A DNA stretch of 64,000 bases, taken from the NCBI RefSeq assembly GCF_026015985.1, contig NZ_CP110389.1, forward strand, positions 1,768,001 through 1,832,000, in the 5' to 3' direction. The notes under the pieces were generated by a model. It did not search any database. It saw nothing but the letters and a program-made list of their open reading frames with translations, and had not been told where the DNA came from. Position numbers and translations under genes: made by a program. This DNA comes from Rhodopseudomonas sp. P2A-2r. Lineage in GTDB: Bacteria > Pseudomonadota > Alphaproteobacteria > Rhizobiales > Xanthobacteraceae. Positions 45,607 through 53,047 of this stretch are shown one piece after another. Within the stretch, counting starts at the first letter, position 1, and each line of letters opens with the position of its first letter.

Positions 45607-46477
45607 AGCTCCCTCCGTCATAGGCGACGATATCTGCTCGCAGAGTTTTGATGATGTCTTCGGGCACAGGCGCGAGCCCCACGCCAGGCTGGTCGTAGCG
45701 TGGGCCGGCGGCAATTAGTGCCTTGGTGTAAGGGTGCGTCGGCGTTTCCAGTACTTCCGCCGTCTTTCCGGCTTCGATCACCGTGCCAGCGAATAGCAGC
45801 GTAACGCGGTCGCAGATCTGTGCCACGACGCCGAGGTCGTGTGTGACGAAAACAACCGCGGTGCGGTGCGCCTCCTGAAGACCGCGAATCAGCCGCAGGA
45901 TCTGTTTTTGCACGGTAACGTCGAGCGCGGTGGTCGGCTCGTCGGCAATGATCAGCTTAGGCTCAAGCGCAAAGGCAGCTGCAATCAGAACGCGCTGTCG
46001 CATACCGCCAGAGAGCTCATGTGGATAGGATCGCATCACACGCTCGGTATCGGAGATGTGGACCTCGTCGAGCAGCTTGATCGCGCGTTCGCGCGCCTGG
46101 CGCCAAGACATACCGCGCCGCATGCGCAAGCCGTCGGTGAGCTGCAACTCGATCCGCCGGCCGGGATTGAGCGCCGTCAGGGGGTCCTGCGGGATGAGCG
46201 CGATGACATCGCCGAATATCTGGCGCAACGCGTGCGGCGGCAGTGTGCGCAGGTTATGGCCGTCGAAGACGATCTCGCCTTGCGTGATTCGCACGGTGTG
46301 CGGCAGCACGCCGAGCAGCGCCTTGGCAATAGTAGACTTGCCGGCCCCGCTTTCGCCGACCAGGCCAAGCGTCTCGCCCGGCGCGACCTCAAGGTTGACT
46401 CGGCGTAGAATTGGCGTGCCGCTGTCGAGGTCCGAGACGGCGCTGAGATTACGAATTCGGAGAATGGGTTCGGTCAT
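45599..46477 (-). CDS. Dipeptide/opine type ABC ATPase (DppD-like)
   Basis: A 292-residue ATPase: Walker A GESGAGKSTI, Q-loop IALIPQDPLTALNP, signature ELSGGMRQRVLIAAAFA, Walker B LIIADEPTTALD, switch His in FVTHDLGVV, then the DppD tail THPYTKALIAAGPRYDQPG. The C-terminal Fe-S cysteines of some DppD proteins are absent. ATG 46477 overlaps the permease stop codon as ATGA. It pairs with the DppF-like ATPase to drive uptake through the two permeases. Confidence 0.92.
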   Translation of the reverse strand: MTEPILRIRNLSAVSDLDSGTPILRRVNLEVAPGETLGLVGESGAGKSTIAKALLGVLPHTVRITQGEIVFDGHNLRTLPPHALRQIFGDVIALIPQDPLTALNPGRRIELQLTDGLRMRRGMSWRQARERAIKLLDEVHISDTERVMRSYPHELSGGMRQRVLIAAAFALEPKLIIADEPTTALDVTVQKQILRLIRGLQEAHRTAVVFVTHDLGVVAQICDRVTLLFAGTVIEAGKTAEVLETPTHPYTKALIAAGPRYDQPGVGLAPVPEDIIKTLRADIVAYDGGSYV

Positions 46478-47361
46478 CGGCGGAGCACCGGATCGAGAGC
46501 GCGGCGAAGCCCTTCGCCAAGCTGGTTGAACGCGAGGACGGTTGCAAACAGTAGGACCAACGGAGCCGCCAGCACCCACCAGCTCTGGTAGATGGATTGA
46601 CGGCCCGCTGCGATCATACCTCCCCAGGTCGGGATATCGGAGGAGACCGACAGGCCGACAAAGGAGAGGATGGCCTCAACGACGATAGCAATCCCCATTT
46701 CCAGGCTTATCAAAGCCAACAACGCCGGTACGATATTGGGCAGGATCTCGCGCGTCAGGATGCGATGGCCAGGAAAGCCGACGGCGCGGGCGGCCGTGAC
46801 ATATTCGCTTTGGGCCTGCGCCATTGTCTCGGCTCGGACGACGCGACAGAAGCGGGTCCAGTCGATGATCGCGATTGCGGTAACGACCGAACGCAGTCCG
46901 GCGCCGAACATGGCGACGAGCAGGATCGAGAGCAGCACCGGTGGGAAAGCCATCCATATGTCGACCAGCCGCGAGATCGCGACATCGGCCCAACCACGAT
47001 ACCAGCCGGCAAGGAGACCGAGCGTAGTCCCGAGCAACGCGGCTAGGCCCGCGGCTACGAAGGCCACGGTCATCGCCACTCGGGTTCCGAAGATGAGCCG
47101 CGATAGCACGTCACGACCGAGAGTGTCGGTACCGAGAAAATAGCCTGGCTCGTTACCGTCAAATCCAACCGGTGGCAGGGACGCGAGCATCAGGTCTTGA
47201 TCGAGCGGGTTCTTCGGCGCGATCGATGGCGCAAAAACGGCGATCAAGATCAGCAGCAGGATGAAACCGCCACCAATCGTCACCTTGGGCTCGCGCAAGA
47301 TCGTCGGTAGACATCGTTTTGAACTGCTCGGGTCTGCGTTAATGACGGCTTCACGGGTCAT
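46474..47361 (-). CDS. Dipeptide/opine type ABC permease (DppC-like)
   Basis: A 295-residue permease: short N-tail, first membrane segment VTIGGGFILLLILIAVFAPSIAP, periplasmic loop with PPVGFDGNEPGYFLGTDTLGRDVLSRLIFGTR (the DppC hallmark GTDxxGRDxxSRxxxG), four to five more segments, and the EAA loop YVTAARAVGFPGHRILTREILPN. ATG 47361 follows the DppB stop by 4 bases; in-frame upstream codons are less likely as they lie inside DppB. Intact. Confidence 0.92.
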   Translation of the reverse strand: MTREAVINADPSSSKRCLPTILREPKVTIGGGFILLLILIAVFAPSIAPKNPLDQDLMLASLPPVGFDGNEPGYFLGTDTLGRDVLSRLIFGTRVAMTVAFVAAGLAALLGTTLGLLAGWYRGWADVAISRLVDIWMAFPPVLLSILLVAMFGAGLRSVVTAIAIIDWTRFCRVVRAETMAQAQSEYVTAARAVGFPGHRILTREILPNIVPALLALISLEMGIAIVVEAILSFVGLSVSSDIPTWGGMIAAGRQSIYQSWWVLAAPLVLLFATVLAFNQLGEGLRRALDPVLRR

Positions 47362-47365
47362 TGCA

Positions 47366-48373
47366 CTAGCCCCTACGGAGCTTTGGATTGAAAACGACGG
47401 CGAGCAGATCGACAGTAATATTGATAGCAATGAAAATAACGGCAAACATCAGAACAAGCCCTTGGATGAGCGGAAGGTCTCGGTTGATCATCGCATCGAT
47501 CGCCATATTGCCGATTCCCGGATAGGCAAAAATGCGTTCCACGATCACGGTGCCGCCGATCAGAAATGTGAATTGCACACCGGTGAGTGCCAGCGTGGGT
47601 CCGATGGCGTTTCGCAGCGCTTCCTGCAGGACCAGCCGCAGCTTTGACATTCCCTTGAGCCTGGCGAGCAGAATGTAATCCTGGGCCATGGCCTCGTTCA
47701 GCGAGCCCTTGAGCACCCGGGCGATCACAGCCGCCAGTGGCAGCCCAAGTGCTAGAATTGGCATCACGAGATGCCTGGAGACGTCCGCCAATACGTCGAA
47801 CCGGAGCCGCAATATACTCTCTGCAAAATAGAATGGCGTCGCCATCCCTGAACTCACGCTAGGATCGATCCTTCCAGTTAGCGGCAGGATCGGAAGAAAG
47901 ACGCCGAACGCGAGCACCAGTGCCAGGGCCCAGACGAAGTCGGGAATCGCTAAAAACAAACCGTTGAGGGCATCGATCGTCGACTCCAGCGCGGTTCGTC
48001 GCGCCATGGTCCCGACGATGGCGACAGTTCCGCCCAAGATGACCGCAAATTCGAGTGCGGCGATCGCGAGTTCCATCGTGGCCGGAAGTCGTTCTCCAAG
48101 CAGTTGCAGAACGTCGCGGCGCAGCGAGATCGAGACACCGAAGTCACCGCGTAGTGCAGCCGAAATCCAGATGACGAATTGTTTAAACATACTTCCGTCA
48201 AGTCCGTATTGGACACGCAGTGCCGCGATATCGGCTTGGCTGGCGCCTGGCGAAATCATCATTGAGACCGGATCGCCGGGGACGACGCGCAGCAACAGGA
48301 AAACGACGACGGCAACGCCGAAGAGCGTACCAATTGCCATGATCAATCGCTTGAGGAGAGTGATGGGGCTCAT
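47366..48373 (-). CDS. Dipeptide/opine type ABC permease (DppB-like)
   Basis: A 335-residue permease with the DppB N-terminus LLKRLIMAIGTLFGVAVVVFLLLRVVPGDPV, six hydrophobic segments, and the EAA loop YILLARLKGMSKLRLVLQEALRNAIGP, followed by GGTVIVERIFAYPGIGNMAIDAM. Intact. A 107-base gap with a hairpin separates it from the binding-protein gene upstream. It forms the channel with the DppC-like permease. Confidence 0.92.
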   Translation of the reverse strand: MSPITLLKRLIMAIGTLFGVAVVVFLLLRVVPGDPVSMMISPGASQADIAALRVQYGLDGSMFKQFVIWISAALRGDFGVSISLRRDVLQLLGERLPATMELAIAALEFAVILGGTVAIVGTMARRTALESTIDALNGLFLAIPDFVWALALVLAFGVFLPILPLTGRIDPSVSSGMATPFYFAESILRLRFDVLADVSRHLVMPILALGLPLAAVIARVLKGSLNEAMAQDYILLARLKGMSKLRLVLQEALRNAIGPTLALTGVQFTFLIGGTVIVERIFAYPGIGNMAIDAMINRDLPLIQGLVLMFAVIFIAINITVDLLAVVFNPKLRRG

Positions 48374-48427
48374 CTATCAATCATCGTCTTTATGTCGATG
48401 TTTCGGAGGTCGCTACGTACGGAGTGT

Positions 48428-48460
48428 CCACCTCCGTAGCGAAAGTCACCGCGGAGGTGG
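48428..48460 (-). other. Intercistronic hairpin between binding-protein and permease genes
   Basis: 9-bp stem CCACCTCCG (48428-48436) / CGGAGGTGG (48452-48460), 15-base loop, no T-run. It stands just after the binding-protein stop codon, where such hairpins usually stabilise the abundant binding-protein mRNA. A related imperfect repeat (CGCTACG / CGTAGCG) surrounds it. Confidence 0.55.
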
Positions 48461-48480
48461 ATCGAAGCCTGTACTCGGGC

Positions 48481-50013
48481 CTATGCGTTGGCAACCAATA
48501 CGGGCTGTAGAGCGCCAGACGTATTCGGCGTTACCTTCAGTGAGGACTTATAGACGATCGGCTGGACATACTGCAGAAGAGGGATCACGTAGCCCTGTTC
48601 CTCGATGTACCGGTTAACGGCCTTCCAGCCATCGATCCGCTTCTTTTCGTCCTTCTCCGCCCAAAGCGGCCCCATTTTCGCGTCGAGATCATCCGATTTC
48701 CAGGCGGAGTGTGGCGAGGGGCCGAACATCGCGTAGCCCGTCGAGCAGGTCGGATCGCCGATCGCGTCTCCCCAGTTGTAGAAGGCAGCGGGCGCCAATT
48801 TATGGGTGGTGCGCAGCTCGAAGTGCTTGGCGATCTCGTACACTTCAATCTCCGCCTCGATGCCGACCTTACGCCACATGCCGACGATCGCCTGGATCAT
48901 CTCGTAGTCTTTCGGCTTGAACCCGCGCGTCGACTGGATCGTGAACTTGACCGGCTTCTCTGGGGAGTAGCCTGACGCCTTGAGTAGTTCGGCCGCCTTC
49001 TTCGGGTCGTAGGACGTCTTGATAGAGGGATCGAAGGCCGAATATTCCGGCGCCTCTAGCGTATCGATCGGCACGCCGTAGCCGTGCAGCAGACGACTGA
49101 CGATCGCCTTCTTGTCGATCGCATGGATCGCCGCCAGTCGGACGTTCTTGTCGAGCATCACGTTCTTGTTGGTGATGAAGATCATGGCGACGTCTGAGAT
49201 CGGCGCTGCCACGCCGGCAAGGCCCTTCTTGGCGATCAGCCGATCGTATTCCTCGTACGGTACCTCCAGCGTGACGTCTGACGATCCGGACTCAATCTCG
49301 GCCACGCGCGTGGTGGCATCGGGTACGAACTTGAAGATCACGGTCTGGAATGTTGGCTTCCGGCCCCAATAATTCGGGTTGGCTTTCAGGCGCAGGAACG
49401 CATTGCCGGAATATTCGTCGACCATATAGGGGCCGGTGCCAATTGGCTTTTTCTCGAAGCCTTCCGCGCCCACTTTCTCGTAATAGGCCTTCGGCAAAAC
49501 GTATGCGGTGAGAAAAGCCATCCACATGAAAAATGTCGGCTCGAAGCGCAGTACGTCGCCGGTGATGCGATTCCCATCGATTTTGTAGTTTCCGGCGGTC
49601 GCCCAGATAAAGTATGCCGGGTTCCCGCCATCTTTTTTCGCGGCGCGCTCCAGCGACCAGACCACGTCTTCCGGCGTGAATGGCGCGCCGTCATGCCATT
49701 TCACATCCTTGCGAACGTCCATCCAGACCTTGGTCTTGTCCTCATTCCAACCCCAGGCCGTGAGCAGCCCTGGCTCAAACGTGAGGTCGGGCTTCTGACC
49801 GACGTACTGGTCGAAAATCGAGCGATAGATGGCCTGGGTCGTCGGATTTACCGACTGTTGTCCGACGGTTGGATCGAAGGCTTGCAAATTGACGTTGAAA
49901 GCAATGGTCAGTGTATCCGATCCGGCGGCAACCGCTCGCGAGTTTGCGAAAAGCATTTCTTGCAAAAGTGCACCCGCACCAAGTGCGAGCGACTGGCGTC
50001 TTGTCAGCAGCAT
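48481..50013 (-). CDS. Peptide/opine type ABC transporter substrate-binding protein (SBP_bac_5)
   Basis: A 510-residue periplasmic binding protein with a Tat-like leader (LLTRRQSLALGAGALLQEM) cleaved near AVAAGS. Family motifs: WMDVRKDVKWHDGAPFTPEDVVWSLERA (residues about 93-120) and PIGTGPYMVDEY. The ligand is a di/oligopeptide, opine, glutathione or similar; it cannot be told from sequence. First transporter gene of the operon; it follows the GMC oxidoreductase gene after 105 bases. The GGT gene under the same putative regulator makes gamma-glutamyl peptides a reasonable guess. Confidence 0.92.
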   Translation of the reverse strand: MLLTRRQSLALGAGALLQEMLFANSRAVAAGSDTLTIAFNVNLQAFDPTVGQQSVNPTTQAIYRSIFDQYVGQKPDLTFEPGLLTAWGWNEDKTKVWMDVRKDVKWHDGAPFTPEDVVWSLERAAKKDGGNPAYFIWATAGNYKIDGNRITGDVLRFEPTFFMWMAFLTAYVLPKAYYEKVGAEGFEKKPIGTGPYMVDEYSGNAFLRLKANPNYWGRKPTFQTVIFKFVPDATTRVAEIESGSSDVTLEVPYEEYDRLIAKKGLAGVAAPISDVAMIFITNKNVMLDKNVRLAAIHAIDKKAIVSRLLHGYGVPIDTLEAPEYSAFDPSIKTSYDPKKAAELLKASGYSPEKPVKFTIQSTRGFKPKDYEMIQAIVGMWRKVGIEAEIEVYEIAKHFELRTTHKLAPAAFYNWGDAIGDPTCSTGYAMFGPSPHSAWKSDDLDAKMGPLWAEKDEKKRIDGWKAVNRYIEEQGYVIPLLQYVQPIVYKSSLKVTPNTSGALQPVLVANA

Positions 50014-50118
50014 AGTCGTCTCCCCTCATATACATCAAAAATAAAGTACCAAAACGTCAGATTTTCGCACTCCATCTAGACCCGCACGCGAGCACGCCCG
50101 TCCGATGTTTGGCAGCCC

Positions 50119-51726
50119 TTAGTCGAGGCTGCGAAGTACGAAATCCGCACAACGTTCGCCGATTAGCGTTGAAATGGCGTTGGTATTGCCGCTCACCAAT
50201 TTCGGGATGACGGAAGCGTCGGCCACCCTCAGCCCAGACAAGCCGTTAACACGGAGCTGCACGTCGACAACGGCTCGCGTATCAGCCCCCATACGACAGG
50301 TACCCGCAACATGACTGACCGCGCGGGTATACTTCCTGACGAAGCCCTCGGGATTACCGGCGTCCTCCTCGCCCTCAGGCGATGAATAGATCTCGCCGTT
50401 GGCGAGTCGGGCCAATGACGGCGCCTTTATAATCCGCCTCGCGACCTCGATGCCGCGTACGATGGTATCGACGTCATCCTGATGCGCCAGCGCTCCCGCA
50501 TCGAAAACCACGGGGTCGTCGGGTGCGGCACTCTTCAGTCTCACGGATCCGCGCGATTTGGGCCGCAGCAGCTGCACGCAGATCGAGACGCCATGGCCGG
50601 GAGGTGCAGGCCATTCCGGCGAACCGAACAAAGAGGGGATCAGGTAGAGCTGAACGTCCGGCCGGCCAGCTCCCTGGGTATCGATGAACGCGCCGGCCTC
50701 GCAGATGCTGGAGGCTAACAGACCGCTTCGAAACAGCGCGTACTGCAAACCATGTTTAAGTGCAGCAAAGCCTTTGTCTTGGCCAAACAGGCTGATTGGA
50801 TCCTTCAACCTGCAATGTAACGGCACCTCGACGTGGTTTTGAAAATTCTCACCGACCTCGGGGGCATCGTAAACGACATCGATACCCTTGTCCTTGAGCA
50901 GCGGCGCGGGTCCAATTCCGGAAAGTTGCAGGATCTTCGGCGAAGCCAGCGCGCCCGCTGCCAGTATGACCTCTCTCGCGGCGCGCTCTTCATGCGTTAA
51001 ACCATCTTTCCCACGATAAACAACGCCGGTTACCCGCGTCCCCTCGATGACGAGCTTCAGCACCTTGCAGTTCGTCCGCACCGTCAGCTTTGGGTGAAGA
51101 TTTCGCGGCGATAAATAGCTCACCGCAGAGCTGCTGCGACGCCCCTTGAAGCAAGTCGACTGATAGAAACCGACGCCCTCTTGTCGCTGACCGTTGAAAT
51201 CGTGATTGTACGGGAGTCCAATCTCTTGGCCAGCCTTGATGAAGGCGAGATTGGTCGGGATTCCGTGCCAGGCGTTGCTGACTTTAACGGGCCCATCGAC
51301 TCCGTGATACGGCTCGGAAAGCGTATCGTTGCATTCTGACTTCTTGAAAAACGGCAAGACGTCATCCCAGCCCCAGCCGGTGCATCCTAGATCTCGCCAT
51401 TCGTTGTAATCTTCCGCCGAGCCGCGGATATAGATCATGGCGTTGACCGAACTTCCGCCCCCCAACGTGTTTGCCTGCGGGATAAAGAAGGTTCGGGAAT
51501 CGGCATTGTTCTGTGGCGTCGTTTGATAAGCCACCACTCGATCGCTTGTAAACAAGCGGACGAAACCGCCTGGCATGTGAATGAACGAGGTATTGTCATC
51601 GCGGCCACCCTCAAGCAGCAAGACCGAACGGCCTGCCTGGGCTAACCGGCCGGCAATGACGCTACCGGAAGTTCCACCACCGACGACGATGAATTCGTAA
51701 CTCTGATCTGAGCGTGAATTGGCCAT
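50119..51726 (-). CDS. GMC family FAD oxidoreductase (choline dehydrogenase-like)
   Basis: A 535-residue flavoprotein: FAD motif FIVVGGGTSGSVIAGRLAQAG at the N-terminus, the GMC signature NTLGGGSSVNAMIYIRG (about 85-101), second signature GALASPKILQLSGIGP (about 265-280), and catalytic His in SHVAGTCRMG with the C-terminal Asn in SGNTNAIS. Oxidises a primary or secondary alcohol to aldehyde/ketone. It lacks membrane or secretion signals. It is directly adjacent to the PPOX gene (no gap) and upstream of the peptide-type importer, so the imported compound may carry an alcohol group (inference). Confidence 0.93.
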   Translation of the reverse strand: MANSRSDQSYEFIVVGGGTSGSVIAGRLAQAGRSVLLLEGGRDDNTSFIHMPGGFVRLFTSDRVVAYQTTPQNNADSRTFFIPQANTLGGGSSVNAMIYIRGSAEDYNEWRDLGCTGWGWDDVLPFFKKSECNDTLSEPYHGVDGPVKVSNAWHGIPTNLAFIKAGQEIGLPYNHDFNGQRQEGVGFYQSTCFKGRRSSSAVSYLSPRNLHPKLTVRTNCKVLKLVIEGTRVTGVVYRGKDGLTHEERAAREVILAAGALASPKILQLSGIGPAPLLKDKGIDVVYDAPEVGENFQNHVEVPLHCRLKDPISLFGQDKGFAALKHGLQYALFRSGLLASSICEAGAFIDTQGAGRPDVQLYLIPSLFGSPEWPAPPGHGVSICVQLLRPKSRGSVRLKSAAPDDPVVFDAGALAHQDDVDTIVRGIEVARRIIKAPSLARLANGEIYSSPEGEEDAGNPEGFVRKYTRAVSHVAGTCRMGADTRAVVDVQLRVNGLSGLRVADASVIPKLVSGNTNAISTLIGERCADFVLRSLD

Positions 51727-52332
51727 TTACAACTGCTCTTTATAAATCGCTTCAACGACGGCCTGACGTTCCGGCTCGCCGAGTGAAGTGCGATCATGAT
51801 TGATCTCACCGATGCTAGGAAAACTAGACCGCTTGACGCGCGCCTCGTCTGACCAGAGCTTGGACCGCATTGCGGCCTTGCCGCAGTGGAAGTAAGTTTC
51901 TTCCACTTCTATACGGAGAACCGCTCTAGGCTCCTTGCCGAATTCGATCATCCGATTCAGGAGCTCTGGTTCAGCGGTGACGACGCCCCTGCCATTGATC
52001 CGGAGCACTTCATCGATGCCCGGCACGAAGAAGAGCAGATGGACAGAGCCGCTTCCTTCGATAATGTTTCTGAGACTGTCGAGCCTATTGTTGCCGGCCC
52101 GATCCGGCATCAACAGCAGGTTGGGGCCTTCGACATGAACGAAGCCGGGATTTCCGCCGCGCGGTGATGCATCGGCGCTTCCGTCTGCACCCGTCGTAGC
52201 GATCACGCAGAATGGCGACATAGCGATGAACCGCTGAGCATGACCATCGATCGAAGGACACGCTTTCGCGAGCACACGCGAATTCGGCCTGGGATAGATT
52301 GCGTCGAGGTCACTTGCAGCAAGATCGGTCAA
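51727..52332 (-). CDS. PPOX-class FMN-binding protein (pyridoxamine 5'-phosphate oxidase family)
   Basis: A 201-residue split-barrel FMN protein. The body has MSPFCVIATTGADGSADASPRGGNPGF (FMN-binding strand pair), LLLMPDRAGNNRLDSLRNII and HLLFFVPGIDEVLRINGRG, typical of the MSMEG_1061-like PPOX group, and the C-terminal KCAM-type stretch FHCGKAAMRSKLW. Such proteins are often flavin reductases or haem/F420-independent oxidoreductases of unknown substrate. First gene of a minus-strand operon of seven genes down to 44754. The weak RpiR-type motif S4 is 57 bases or more upstream of the ATG. Confidence 0.88.
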   Translation of the reverse strand: MTDLAASDLDAIYPRPNSRVLAKACPSIDGHAQRFIAMSPFCVIATTGADGSADASPRGGNPGFVHVEGPNLLLMPDRAGNNRLDSLRNIIEGSGSVHLLFFVPGIDEVLRINGRGVVTAEPELLNRMIEFGKEPRAVLRIEVEETYFHCGKAAMRSKLWSDEARVKRSSFPSIGEINHDRTSLGEPERQAVVEAIYKEQL

Positions 52333-52388
52333 GGCAATTCTCTCGCACGAGGTAAATTGTCATGAGGCCCGAGTTTTGAGCTTCCAGT

Positions 52389-52431
52389 ATTACGATGTTA
52401 TGAATTGTACATAATTCTGGCAAGCGGTAAT
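52389..52431 (-). promoter_or_regulatory. Weak copy S4 of the RpiR-regulon motif
   Basis: Plus-strand GTTATGAATTGTAC at 52397-52410 matches the core GTTATGAATATTAC of copies S1/S2 in 12 of 14 bases. ATTAC (52389-52393) and GTAAT (52427-52431) flank it, but the flank spacing differs from the other copies. It lies in the promoter region of the operon starting with the PPOX gene. Confidence 0.5.
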
Positions 52432-52547
52432 TTTCATACCCAGCTGCCTATTCACGTGGCAGTATTCTTCTCCAACCGCCACCTAACGACGGTGCACCAC
52501 AAGCTGCGCGTAGTGGTCAAAGGCCATTTATTCCCGCCCTTAACGGA

Positions 52548-52866
52548 TCAAGCTCCGAGACGCTTCTTATTGTCCTGCTGAAAGGCGGGAAGATCGGTGA
52601 GGCGCTTTTAGCTGGAGCGCTCATCGCGTGAGCGCCCTCTAGGACGACAAATTCGGTTAGAGCTGCGGCACCGACGAGAGAATCGAATAGACGGGGGCGC
52701 CTGTTGCTGGACATGAGTAGAGACGTCACATGCTAAGCAAGCGGAGATAAGTACTGGTCCGTTAATAGGACGACATGGGCCTTGCGCGCCTCAGCCCCCG
52801 GTTGCCCATTTTCTCCTGATAGTGCCGGTTCTGGAAAAGAACGACAACGCTCTTTGGCCCCAAGTC
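52548..52866 (-). pseudogene. RpiR family regulator remnant (SIS domain part)
   Basis: Minus-strand fragments align piece by piece with the C-terminal half of the RpiR protein at 26352-27266: LGPKSVVVLFQNRHYQE, then in another frame KAHVVLLTDQYLSPLA, a TAG where the intact protein has Gln, then HVTSLLMSSNRRPRLFDSLVGAAALTEF, and after a further frameshift KRLTDLPAFQQDN. At least two frameshifts and one nonsense codon. The N-terminal DNA-binding half is not recognisable. A duplicated regulator that has decayed. The remaining bases to 53047 show no gene. Confidence 0.85.
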
Positions 52867-53047
52867 GGCCCTCACGGGCTCGCGTCCGTCCGGCCAGACC
52901 GAGAGCTCACCGGCGCAATGCTCAGAACGGCCCCTGAAATGAACCCGCTCGCCTCATCAGCCGCGGCCTGTGGATGTCCCGTGGCGATTGCTCCGCGTCC
53001 TGCGCGCTAACATCGACGTCATAGAGCGGGGCTCCAGGTTTTTGAGA

